Origin: Chara braunii
Lineage: Eukaryota; Streptophyta; Charophyceae; Charales; Characeae
Direction of reading: 5' to 3'
DNA: 30,335 bases
Assembly (NCBI GenBank): GCA_003427395.1
Contig: BFEA01000325.1
Location: forward strand, 539,073 to 569,407
Each line of letters begins with the position of its first letter. The stretch's first letter is position 1. Below the pieces are notes generated by a model. The model worked only from the letters and a program-made list of their open reading frames with translations. It searched no databases and was not told where the DNA came from. The position numbers and the translations under genes were made by a program. Of this stretch, positions 1 to 8,740 are shown in pieces.

Positions 1-86
<86 letters not shown>
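1..86. repeat. (TC)43 microsatellite at window edge
   Basis: Uninterrupted TC dinucleotide array from the first base to about position 86, then unique sequence. The array is cut by the window start, so its true length is unknown. The same dinucleotide closes the window at the other end. Confidence 0.98.
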
Positions 87-90
<4 letters not shown>

Positions 91-693
91 TGTGAATCTC
101 TCATGCTAGCATACGGTATCCCACGTTACAGACAACCTTCGAAAAATGTGCAAGGCTCCATGCATCTGAGGGAGGTGCTCACACAGCCATCTGCGTAAGA
201 CATAATTTCAGAACATCGAGGGCTAGTAGACAGTACTAGGCACTTCCCGCCTTCCCGAAGAAGGGGGTCAACTACACGAGCCTGCAACTGCCCACTTCTA
301 TGTGATACTAGAAATAGCACTCTCTACAGCACTCTGACCCCCTTCTATGGGTGCCACGTGCTCCGTAAAAAAGGCTCCTGAGAATCTCACTCACGGCACA
401 TTGTATCTGAGACTGCCAAACAACCAGGCGACAACACGTACCTATGGCACCTGCCACTCCTGTCTGTGTATTTCTCCCCCCTCTTCCCCCATCCCTCCCC
501 CGTGTCCTCATTATGGCACTCGACCTTGAGAGCATATGTGTCCATCCATACGTGTCGCCACAGGGAGAAAAGCAAGTCTGGCAAATCCTTTTCCTCCCCC
601 TTATCAAGCTCTACTGAGCCCACCACTCAAAGAGACCAACAACCAGATAATGCAAGATGGGCTTAAAACTTAGAAGTCAGAAATAGCGACTCC
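87..693. other. No recognisable gene
   Basis: About 600 bp of mixed-composition sequence. Short open frames occur on both strands in overlapping registers, but none shows a domain, motif or codon pattern I recognise. I see no RNA gene or long repeat here. Confidence 0.6.
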
Positions 694-748
694 CGCTGTT
701 CTGATCAATTTAATATCGATCCGTGATCCATTGGACCGAAAAAAAAAA
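694..748 (+). pseudogene. U2 snRNA-derived fragment with A tail
   Basis: Positions 696-737 match the part of U2 snRNA running from the end of the branch-site-pairing region through stem-loop IIa into stem IIb, with landmarks CTGTTCTGATCA, TTTAATATC and CCATTGGACC. They align closely with the minus-strand U2 copy at 2946-3028. The 5' third of U2 is missing. At 3' the match stops inside stem IIb and is followed directly by ten A residues (739-748). AGCGACTCC (685-693) before it and AGCAACTCC (748-756) after it agree at 8 of 9 positions, which is what an aged target site duplication would look like. I infer a truncated retropseudogene. It lacks the Sm site and cannot be a working snRNA. Confidence 0.65.
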
Positions 749-830
749 GCAACTCCTTAGGAAAGTGCAGTTTGCAAAAGAATGGGTCCATGAAGAGCAG
801 CAGTGTCAGGCCGTGCCGGAGATTGCAACC

Positions 831-1490
831 CTTCTTTCTAACCGATGCCCCAACTAGCATGAGATGAGTTCCAACCAACTCTCTGGAGCCCAAGTACAGG
901 GAATTAGGGAAAATGCTGACTGAGCCAGGAAGACGCTTGGCAGCTATGGCTACAAGAAGAAATCAGGCAGAGAGATAAGTCCTTGGCTTGACACACCAGG
1001 CTCTGCGAGATAAGCCTGGTGTAGACACCGGCATGATTTCCAACCAACTCTCCCGAAGCCAGTACCAATAAGAGAGGAGGTACTGACCAGCAGAAGAAGA
1101 GCGCAAACCCTCTTTCTAACCGATGCCAACCAGCATGAGTTCCCACCAACTCTCCCGAAGCCAGTACCAATAAGAGAAGAGGTACCAACCATACCTTTCT
1201 CCAACCCTGCTTCTGCTTGTTCGTTGTGGTACTGTCCCGCAACCAGGCGCCTCTCCAATTGCCAGGATGTAGTCCATGATGGTGCATGCACGACACAAAA
1301 AGTGCATCATAATAGCCTCAGCAAGCAGAAGGAGCATTGCCCGAACCAAGCACAGGGAAATAGAGTAAATGCTGACCCAGGAAGAAGCATGACAGCTATG
1401 GCTACAAGAAGAGATCAGGCAGAGAGATAAGTCCTCGGCTTGGCAGACCGGGCTGCGAGATAAGCCTGGTGGCAACACCAGCATCTTCCA
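831..1490. repeat. Interleaved low-copy direct repeats
   Basis: Two repeat families alternate here. Family one (831-899, 1039-1083 and 1108-1190) contains CTTTCTAACCGATGCC and CCAACTCTCCCGAAGCCAG. Family two (about 905-1035 and 1365-1490, roughly 130 bp) contains CAGCTATGGCTACAAGAAGA, GGCAGAGAGATAAGTCC and GCGAGATAAGCCTGGT. The copies differ by substitutions and small indels, so the duplications are not recent. No coding capacity is recognisable. It could be an internally duplicated non-autonomous element or local satellite-like growth. Confidence 0.7.
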
Positions 1491-1498
1491 CGAATGAC

Positions 1499-1605
1499 AT
1501 TTTCTCTTTTTCCCTCTCCTTCCCCTCCTCTCCTCCCTTCTCCTCCCTCTCCCTCCCCTTCCCCTTCCCCTCTCCTCTTCTCCCCTTCTCCTCCCTCTTC
1601 TGCAG
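1499..1605. repeat. Polypyrimidine tract
   Basis: About 105 bp of almost pure C and T on the plus strand, made of irregular TCC, CCTT and CCCTCTCC blocks, ending at CTGCAG. Such homopyrimidine-homopurine tracts can form triplex DNA. The terminal CAG resembles a 3' splice site, but no exon is recognisable after it. Confidence 0.8.
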
Positions 1606-2515
1606 CTGACATAATTTGCCTTTGCAATAGGTTTTAGGCCTCCCTCTCCGCCACGTGGAAAGCGAAATTGGCAGCAAAAGCACTCGAGCACTAAGGCAGG
1701 AAGACTGGTGGGCGAGAAGCACAGGCGAAAGAGGGGTTAAGGAGGGAGCGTCGCCGAGATGCGGTGCCCAAAATCCCTGGCCCATAGAAACTAAGGGGCA
1801 TCAAAAATAGAGCTGGAAGAGCAATCTCTCTTCAAGGAAAGAAGGTAGACAACATCTTGCTATTTTGCTCGGGCACTCTGCACTTCGAAAGATCGCAGCT
1901 ACAACTTTCAGAAAAAAATAAAAATAAAATAAAATCCAACAACAAGCCACAGCATTTAGGCCAGGCTAGCCACTTGTTTCACAAATATATTTGCTGTACT
2001 GCAAATGGAAAAAGAAGGAACACCTGAGCGGTCATTCTGTTGCTACGTGTTGATGATGAGCCAGGAAGCCAGGAAAACTGATGACATCACTCAAAATTAT
2101 CGCAGGCTTCGATGCACAGTATGCCTACCAGAATCCTCTGTGGTATTCTGTTACCTAACGTCCAACAAATGGCAGCAAGTCCTTTTTACTATTTTCAAGT
2201 ATTTTGCCAAAATTGGATAAAATATGCCCTTCAAAAGAGGAGATCGAGGGGGCGTTTTTTTTCGCCAATATCTCATCTCACAAAAGGAAGTCGAAAAGTT
2301 CCCACACAGATTTGATATTTTGTTGTCGTTCCACATCACGAAACTGTCTTAGTACTGTCGAGAGACCACTGGCATTTATGATTTTTCCGATTTTTATTTT
2401 TTAATGGTTCAATGGACTCCAACTACTGGCCTATATAATTTTCAACAAACACTGCAATTATATGTGTCCATGTAACGGAAAAGTTGGAAAAAGTTCCGCC
2501 CCACCCCTACTCCTG
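1606..2515. other. No recognisable gene
   Basis: AT-richer sequence with no domain-bearing frame. An A-rich run at 1911-1936 (AAAATAAAATAAAAT type) could be the tail of an old plus-strand retroposed copy, but the sequence before it is not recognised. Confidence 0.5.
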
Positions 2516-2542
2516 CCCCCCGCCCCCCGCCCCCCGCCCCCC
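2516..2542. repeat. (C6G) array, four perfect C6 runs
   Basis: Four runs of six C separated by single G residues (runs at 2516-2521, 2523-2528, 2530-2535 and 2537-2542). The minus strand therefore has four G6 runs with one-base C loops, which fits the strict G-quadruplex pattern, and the plus strand fits an i-motif. No gene lies next to it. Confidence 0.9.
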
Positions 2543-2667
2543 TTAAAAACGGAAAACTTCATGCTTTCTGAAAACCAAGGAACATTTCACAAATTCACAC
2601 CTATACAGTGAGCCCTCTGATTCGTCCGCCACTCTCGAGTGGAAAACTGAAAGAGTTATCTTTGGCC

Positions 2668-2822
2668 CACTGACAGCCTGAAAAGTTGGTTTCGAGTCCT
2701 TTCTTTTCTTTTCTTTTCTTTTCTTTTTTTTCCTTCCAAATTGAGTCTATTCACCCACTAACACCCTGAAGAGTTAGTTTTGGTTTGCCCCAATAACACC
2801 CTGAAAAGTTTGTTTCAGTCCC
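2668..2822. repeat. Three diverged direct repeats with a TTTTC array
   Basis: A motif of about 33 bp, CCCA(C/A)TRACANCCTGAARAGTT followed by a T-rich end, occurs at about 2668-2700, 2754-2786 and 2789-2822. A (TTTTC)n array sits between the first two at about 2699-2732. Function unknown. Confidence 0.7.
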
Positions 2823-2914
2823 TCTTTTCCTTTACTGGCCGCTCCTTCAGATACATCGGTTCCTGGTACTTCCTACCCAAATACACACCTTCCCTTTTCC
2901 TCTCTCTCTCTCTC

Positions 2915-3028
2915 TTTTTTTTTTTCTTTTTTCTTTTTTAAATGGGGTCTGATGGACCACGGATCAGATATTAAACTGATCGGAACAGATACTACGCTGG
3001 ATCTTAGCCAAAAGGACGAGACAGGTAT
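2915..3028 (-). pseudogene. 3'-truncated U2 snRNA copy with A-rich tail
   Basis: Read on the minus strand from 3028, the sequence follows U2 snRNA from its first nucleotides: ATACC, then CTTTTGGCTAAGATC, the branch-site-recognition GTAGTA (plus positions 2990-2995), then CTGTTC, CAGTTTAATATCTGATC and the start of stem-loop IIb. The match ends near 2946, so the second half of U2, with the Sm site and stem-loops III and IV, is absent. An A-rich stretch (plus-strand T run 2915-2940) follows at once. I see no plant snRNA upstream element (TCCCACATCG) on the 5' side, only AT-rich repeats. I infer a retropseudogene or U2-headed retroposon. ACCTTCCCTTT occurs on both sides (2887-2897 and 3076-3086) but is offset by 47 bp at the 5' end, so a target site duplication is only possible. 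Confidence 0.8.
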
Positions 3029-3030
3029 AT

Positions 3031-3050
3031 ACTATATACTAGTATATAGT
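3031..3050. repeat. 20-bp perfect palindrome in AT-rich tract
   Basis: ACTATATACT followed by AGTATATAGT is a perfect self-complementary 20-mer, inside a longer TATA/GTATA-rich tract (3026-3075) that abuts the 5' end of the minus-strand U2 copy. It could extrude as a cruciform. Confidence 0.9.
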
Positions 3051-3181
3051 GTATGGTATATAGTATACAGTATGTACCTTCCCTTTGTCTTTTCCCTTCG
3101 TCTAGGAACTAAAATGAGGAGGATAAAACAACTAAAAAAGAGGTTGTGTCTTTCCTTCCACGTTCGGCTTCCTTTCCCCTT

Positions 3182-3346
3182 GGGCGAGGTCCCACTAGCA
3201 AAGAGGATTGGATTAAGCGCCTGAATCTGGACGTGTTTCACAAGGGATGCAGAAAAGCGGATCAATCACGTCTTTCTGCACCTGGCCACAAACACGTCCT
3301 CATTCGGACTTTCAATCCGATTCGAGTTGCTAGTGGGACCTCACCC
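3182..3346. mobile_element. MITE-like element with 56-bp TIRs
   Basis: The left end (3182-3237, starting GGGCGAGGTCCCACTAGCAA) and the reverse complement of the right end (3291-3346, starting GGGTGAGGTCCCACTAGCAA) match at about 43 of 56 positions, with only 53 bp between them. CTT stands immediately outside each end (3179-3181 and 3347-3349), consistent with a 3-bp target site duplication. No transposase frame fits in 165 bp, so a partner element would have to mobilise it. A 3-bp duplication would suit PIF/Harbinger or CACTA, but the end sequence does not settle the superfamily. A plain foldback repeat is the alternative. Confidence 0.65.
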
Positions 3347-3940
3347 CTTGTGTTTGGGACCCTTTGGCCATTGTGAGTTAGAAGTTAGAACTTAGAATAC
3401 ACACACCTTGTGAGGCCCCAGTGCAAATGAACTTCATTAAAGTTCATTTTCAATATATCTCCTAATGACCCTAGTACAGGGAGCAGCATTCTTTTGAGTT
3501 TTTGAGGAGTCCCGCGGCAGAAAGGAAGGTGGCGCACCAAGGTACATTCTTCCCAAAGGAAGTAATCAATGCTGCGCACTCAGGTCTCTCAACCATAATG
3601 GAGAGAAGCGATGGAGTGAGTATGGCTTGTAATTTTAAGTTTTATGACTTTGCAAGTTGGCAGTGGGATAGAAACCGTACTTATGTTCCCCAGATTGGAA
3701 AATCACCCAAGGTCATCCTAAGGCTCTGTATTTTTTTATTTTTTTTTTGGCAAAACAAAAAGGAAGATGTCACATGTGGCCTGTTGTAAAGGTCGGAGAG
3801 AACAGCTCTCCAGTCTCAAAGCGAACTGTGTGAGTGATGGCCACTTGAACTACAGGCTCAACCCATGGTTAACAAACATCTTGCGCACTGCCTCAATCAA
3901 CCCTGGTTAACCCACAACCTTCTTTTTCATTTTTTTGCCT
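3347..3940. other. No recognisable gene
   Basis: About 600 bp with short uninformative frames. It includes a T-rich run near 3731-3748. No RNA gene or repeat identified. Confidence 0.5.
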
Positions 3941-4121
3941 TCTGGAGGCGCTGCACTGCGTGCCAAGCTGTCCGGAACCGGGAGCGGTGCACCTTTTTTC
4001 GTTTTCGGCTGGCGCTTTTGCCAGCCATTGTGGTCCTGTAGGCCCGGCCGCCAAATTTTCAGACTAGGCAACGAATAAATTTCTGCAACGCTGGGTGGGA
4101 CCATGTACTGGTTGGTGGTTT
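3941..4121. repeat. Dispersed repeat R1, copy a
   Basis: About 180 bp that align end to end with 6765-6958 in the same orientation. Shared blocks include CTGGAGGC, TGCACTGC, GCCAAGCT, GCCAGCC, TTGTG(G/A)TCC, CAGGCCCG and GCTGGG, ending at GTGGTTT. On the minus strand both copies keep an open frame containing DHNGWQ, then QPK and SLA, so a coding origin (exon or transposon fragment) is possible. I do not recognise the protein. Confidence 0.75.
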
Positions 4122-6764
4122 GAGGGTGTAGCTAATAACCTTATTGCCATTTATTGGACCCGTAAAAAAAAAAATCGATGGGGTCCCACTTTCTGATGGA
4201 TGCCATAATGTCAAGAGTTCCGGTCCACACTAAAGACATCGACTATGTAGTATGCACGATCGGTTGGCTGAATGGTACACATATCTATTATCTAACCATG
4301 TGTGCATGGCCCAGGCCCCAGGGAGTGTGTTACACTCAGCACTGCCTCTGCGTAGTAGGCAGGTAGTCGTGGGAGAGTCGGGCCTTTACGGTCTCTCTCC
4401 GCCCGCCGAGTACGCAGGTGTTCCTAAGAATCCTAACCCATGGTTAATATATGTTGACTGGACAAACTGAGAAGAGCAGAGGCAGAGAGTCAGATCAATG
4501 AGAGAGAATGGAAGGGCAACTTCAACAATAGGGGCAAATAGAAATCGGCGGAGGTCCGGCGGAGATAAATGCACACCTAGCATAAATTCATTCCTCGAAT
4601 TGGCTTCAACATTCCACGTTGCACTGCACACGGACCAAAACGGGGCGGGGGGAGGAGGAGGAGCAAGGAAGGGGACGGCGAGGACAAGGAAGACAAGAGG
4701 GAGATGACGGAACACAACCAATCAAAACGTTGAGGAAGCAACAAACCATAGTGCACGTACAAAGATGCAAATCTACAAGACCATAATATATCACAATCCA
4801 GAAATGCGAACATTCAGAAAAAAAGTTTCAACTTTCAAATATACACATAAGAATCAAGAATTGATAAAATAATAAAATATTAAAAATAACTATGTAATAT
4901 ATACTAATATGATGATTCACATGCGTGAGTAGCCTGCATGTTTTTTAGCTGCAGCCTGCTGGCACTTTCATGCTAGATTTGTCAGGTCTGGCATTCCTAC
5001 CTTGATATTCTCATTGCATTCAGTTTAAACTTTAAAGCTTCACAACTTGACAGTGTATAGCACTATACAGTGTACACACTTTATTTACACTGTTTACACT
5101 TTAAACTTTAAAGTGTTTATACTTTACCGCAACTCCACCCTCCTTTATAGCAGTTCATATATAAAATTTGCAATTCAGAATAGTCGGCGAGTGAGCGTGC
5201 GCCCACTCGCGGGCCTCCCCCTCTCAACTAGCAACATTAGGGATATCGGACTAAGTCCCTCAAGACTTTTAGAGTTCTGAGTTGGCATTCCCAATACCTC
5301 TTCACGATAATAGCATGCGGCCTTTCCCCCCACAGTCCCCCTGCTACCTCTTCCCTTTCCCCCCCAAAAAAAACTGGCAAAACCAGTCTGCTTACATAGC
5401 CTTACAACCAGGTCTTAAATTCTAAATCGGATTCCTCATCACAGGATAAGGGTTTCCCTCTGCATATCCCAAACTGGTCAGTCCATGCCATGCAAGTTAG
5501 ATACACACCATGGGAAAAAGAACAAACCAAGATGGAACCAACTTCATCAAGCACCAGGAAATATCTCAAAGGTTAAGTATAAAGGGATTACACTTCAGGG
5601 GGGGACATGATAAGCAAGACCAGGCACCCTGCCGTAACCACGGTACAAAAGGCCTAAGAATTACAGGGACAGCAATGCAGTAGTACAACATATTATTTGC
5701 ACAAAGGTTCAAGTTTTGACCAAAGCATCATTCTGGGCCCGTCCTGGGCCTGTCAACGAGAACATGGCGTGGCACACGTTGCCTCACAGCAGGTCATACG
5801 CTGCAGAGATGCACGTCATGCATGGCGTGAGGTCCTTACGATAGGCAGCCACAAAAGAGTCTGAGACTCTGAGCCCCATACCATCATGTTTTTTTTTTCC
5901 TTTTCGATATCTTCCTGCTTTTTGAAGATCATCGATGCAGGTATTTCTCTGCAGCGAGCCACTGAGTGCAAAAGACCATGTAGGGAGACACTTGGAGGGG
6001 CGTACTGGTATGCCCTACTTACTGCATGGGATTTTCCACTGTGTGAAATGACTGCATTCCGGCAGACTTTTAGTTTCCTCACCAACCAACCAACCACCCA
6101 CCCCACCACCCAGAAACAGGCACATGATGTGTGTGCCCACAGCTCACAAGACCGAAGAGCACATCCCTAATGAGGTTTTCAACCGTCTGACCTCATGCCT
6201 ACAGGCTGAAAATTGGAAGCACTCTTCTACTTGACATAACACTCTTGAGTCTTGAGTCAAAAGCTTCATCATGCTGCTGTGAAACCGAACAAGAAGCACT
6301 AACAACAGGACTCCGGCGATTGCATGAAAAAGTTTCGACTTACTGACCTCTCTGAGAACGACTCCTTGTCACACTCCTCCTCAGGCTGGGATCGACCACA
6401 CCACCCAGAAAGCATCCAGAACAAACATCCAGGCCACAGATCCAGAAAATTCAGGAAATTCAGAATACTGATCGGGAAGACGCATCCTGGAAACACAGAA
6501 ATTTCAAAATTTGACAACAAAGAAACAGGACAGGATGCTCCCCATAATATAAAGGAGCCAGCCTCAGCCAGGACAATAAGGGTGTGTTTTTGCTCTGACA
6601 GGCTGTGACAGCAACAAAAGAAAAAGTGTGGGATGTCCAGCCAATAACCTCAAGAACATCTGAGAGACAGGACAAGATGTCCTTGCCAACCACACATTTC
6701 TCACAAAGGACCATGCAGCGCTGCCAGGTTAGCACTCTGCCAACTTGAACCACCAGTACACCGG
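4122..6764. other. Long stretch without recognisable gene
   Basis: No frame shows a known domain. Landmarks are an 11-A run near 4163-4174, AT-rich DNA at 4780-4920, and inverted-repeat structures at 5052-5071 and 5096-5116. In the last, arms CACTTTAAA and TTTAAAGTG flank a single base, and a related palindromic stretch lies at 5023-5037. The minus-strand frames at 6460-6786 and elsewhere look like chance. Confidence 0.5.
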
Positions 6765-6958
6765 ACCTGGAGGCCCTCCACTGCACGCCAAGCTTTGCCG
6801 AACCCCCAGCGACACATTTCTTTTATTTTTGGGCTGGGGCTGCCAGCCGTTGTGATCCGGCAGGCCCGAGCCCCGAGCCCCGAGCCCCGAGCCCCAATAT
6901 TTTTGGATGGGCGACGAGTTCATTGTCTGCGAGGCTGGGACCGTGTTACTTGTGGTTT
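6765..6958. repeat. Dispersed repeat R1, copy b, with GAGCCCC array
   Basis: Second copy of the repeat at 3941-4121. It differs by an insertion of a 7-bp tandem array (CCCGAGC/GAGCCCC, about four units, 6866-6896), where copy a has a single CCCGGCC. The minus-strand frame stays open through the array because it encodes alternating G, S, L, A and R residues. Identity outside the array is moderate, so the copies are old. Confidence 0.75.
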
Positions 6959-7708
6959 AATGCGCCGATTCTTTTGAACTGTGTCCGACGGAACGCCCCG
7001 GAGATAAGTTGGCATCGCGATGCACATGAGGTTGAGCAACCTCGTTTGCACTTGATTTTTGGGCGACGGCGCGTTGAGACGCTGAGGGATAAGCAACAAT
7101 CCAAAGCGGACCATAGAGGGTGACGGATATGGGGGAGAAGAGGGAGCAAAGGAGGGTCCAAATGAGCGCCCCCACATTCCTACGGCAGAGGTAGGAGGAA
7201 ACAAAGAGTGTATCTGGAAAGGAAGGACAAGGGAGCGAGAGGAGAGTCAAGTAATATTGGGGGGGCCAAGGGGACAATAGGAAGGGCCTCCGAAGAAGGA
7301 GAAACATTCCTGAAGAGGAAGAGAAAAGGATTAGGAGGGAGTGGCAAAAGCAGTCAATCGGAAACGGGCAGCAGCCAAGAGCACCACATCGCAATGAGCA
7401 AGGACCAAGAGCAGCCAAGCACACAGCACAATACATCAAACAAAGCGCCAGTGGATCACTCCACTCTAATAATAACTGCCACTCTTCTATAATCGCCAAA
7501 TTCTTGTGCTCGATGGGGCAAAGGGAGCTGAACAAAAAATACATCTACTCAGCCTAATTTAGTAGCAAACACTGAGCCTTCCTATTTTGGTTAGGAATTC
7601 CGACATGACTGTGAGGCAAAAGTGGTTTGTAACTTTGTATTATTCTTCCACCGTTTTCCATGTAACATACTCTTTTTTCAGATTTTTTTGAATTGTTTTT
7701 TTTACGGT
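6959..7708. other. No recognisable gene
   Basis: Purine-rich on the plus strand from about 7100 to 7370. Overlapping frames (for example minus 6957-7544) reflect this bias rather than a gene. No known motif seen. Confidence 0.5.
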
Positions 7709-7852
7709 TCAGACATTTCTGGACCTGCTTACCGGTCCAGACGGTCTGGACCCCTCCCCTAATGTCCGGAAGTCTGGAAATGTCCGGAGTACAGAAATCC
7801 GGACAGAACCGGACATACGTCGGACCCTGTGTCCGGCAATGAGCGGGTCCGG
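7709..7852. repeat. TCCGGA/TCTGGA motif cluster with hairpin
   Basis: In about 145 bp the hexamer family TCCGGA, TCTGGA, TCCAGA or ACCGGA occurs about ten times, in both orientations. One pair forms a near-perfect hairpin: GGTCCAGAC (7734-7742) and GTCTGGACC (7744-7752) with one base between. It may be a protein-binding array, a transposon end or simple-sequence growth; nothing nearby decides. Confidence 0.7.
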
Positions 7853-8414
7853 CTCCTGCGTAGCCATACTTTATTTATCATTATTTTATTGTCATATTAT
7901 TACACAGGGAACCAGCATGTGAGAACACAATTTTTTGGGCAGCGGGAGCTCATTGAAGACCATGAGTAAGTAGGCCAAGCTGAACACAAAATTGACAAGC
8001 CCGAGAACAGATCAGTCACCCTAAGCTATGACGTGACCACCTGCACTACTTCCCTAACCTAGCCTATCATCTACCCACCTCTCTCTCGCCCTGTGGCCCC
8101 TCTCCTCTCGCCAGATGTGGCTGAAGAGTCTTATCACAAAGGTGCTCACCCGCCATACACCAGGTAAGTATCACCTGTTGCCACAGTCTTCTTCCACTCC
8201 CGATGACCTCCCCTTCTGCTCGCCACCTTCCTGTACTGTGCCGCCTCAACCTTGGCGGCAGCCAACAGCAGATAGCACTGCGCCTCAAGGGCGCCCCCTG
8301 CTCGCAGGCGCTCCTCCAGCGCTGCCACGTGATGCTACCCGCTACCCAATCCCCTTCCCCGTCGGCCTCCTTCCTTTCATCTCGTCGGGAGGCCGGGGTC
8401 TGGGCAGGTATGGG
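7853..8414. other. No recognisable gene
   Basis: Frames exist on both strands, including a minus-strand stretch at 8146-8328 rich in A, E, L and R that would be helical. None is recognised, and a stop lies directly upstream of the minus frame. The GC-rich composition accounts for the open frames. Confidence 0.4.
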
Positions 8415-8570
8415 CTGCCTACCGGTCTGGATCCAGGCCCAGGTAGCTGCCCTGTCGGTGCCCAAGACACAGGCCGAACTCGTAGTTACCTGGGCAGCCT
8501 GCGTTGATCCTCCCTTCCACTTCAGGCCTGGCCGTGGCCTTCACTTAGGGCCAAACTTCCTCAGGGTCCT
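8415..8570. repeat. Dispersed repeat R2, copy a
   Basis: Aligns with 13295-13438 in the same orientation: TCTGGATCC, GCCCAGGTA, CTGCCC, GACACAGGC, TACCTGGG, GCCTGC, CCTTCCACTT, GGCCGTG and the CTTAGGG block. CCTTCACTTAGGG at 8538-8550 is the reverse complement of a motif in the Ty3 LTRs at 13649-13662 and 20599-20612. Both R2 copies lie next to minus-strand Ty3/gypsy fragments, so R2 is probably an LTR or untranslated piece of a related family. Confidence 0.6.
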
Positions 8571-8740
8571 GCATTCCCTCCCCCTTATCTTTGAAAGTCC
8601 TCTGCACTAGCCTCATAGGGTCCTGCATTCCCACCCCCTTATGTATGAAAGCCCTTTGCAATAGCCTCACTCTTGCCATTGCTACCCTTCACAACCCCCT
8701 TATGTTTGAAAGCCCTCTGCAATAGCCTCACTCTTGCCCC
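8563..8740. repeat. Tandem repeat, three copies, about 55-60 bp period
   Basis: The core CCCCTTATNTTTGAAAG, then CCCTNTGCAATAGCCTCA, begins near 8580, 8635 and 8696. Copies 1 and 2 also share GGGTCCTGCATTCCC, and copies 2 and 3 share CTCTTGCC. The mismatch level is low, so the expansion is fairly young. Confidence 0.85.

Noticed and set aside
1224-1785. Long minus-strand frames through the polypyrimidine tract (runs of G, E, R and K)
   Set aside because: Open only because the tract lacks stops. No domain before or after it.
4163-4174. A run after TATTGGACCCGT, possibly a third U2 tail
   Set aside because: Only about ten bases before the A run resemble the end of the other U2 copies, and nothing upstream matches U2.
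5816-6170. Frames of 94-97 codons on both strands
   Set aside because: Short, opposed, no motif, no conserved copy in the window.
8067-8507. Opposed frames of about 130 codons on both strands
   Set aside because: GC-rich DNA keeps both strands open. Half of the interval is dispersed repeat R2. No motif recognised.
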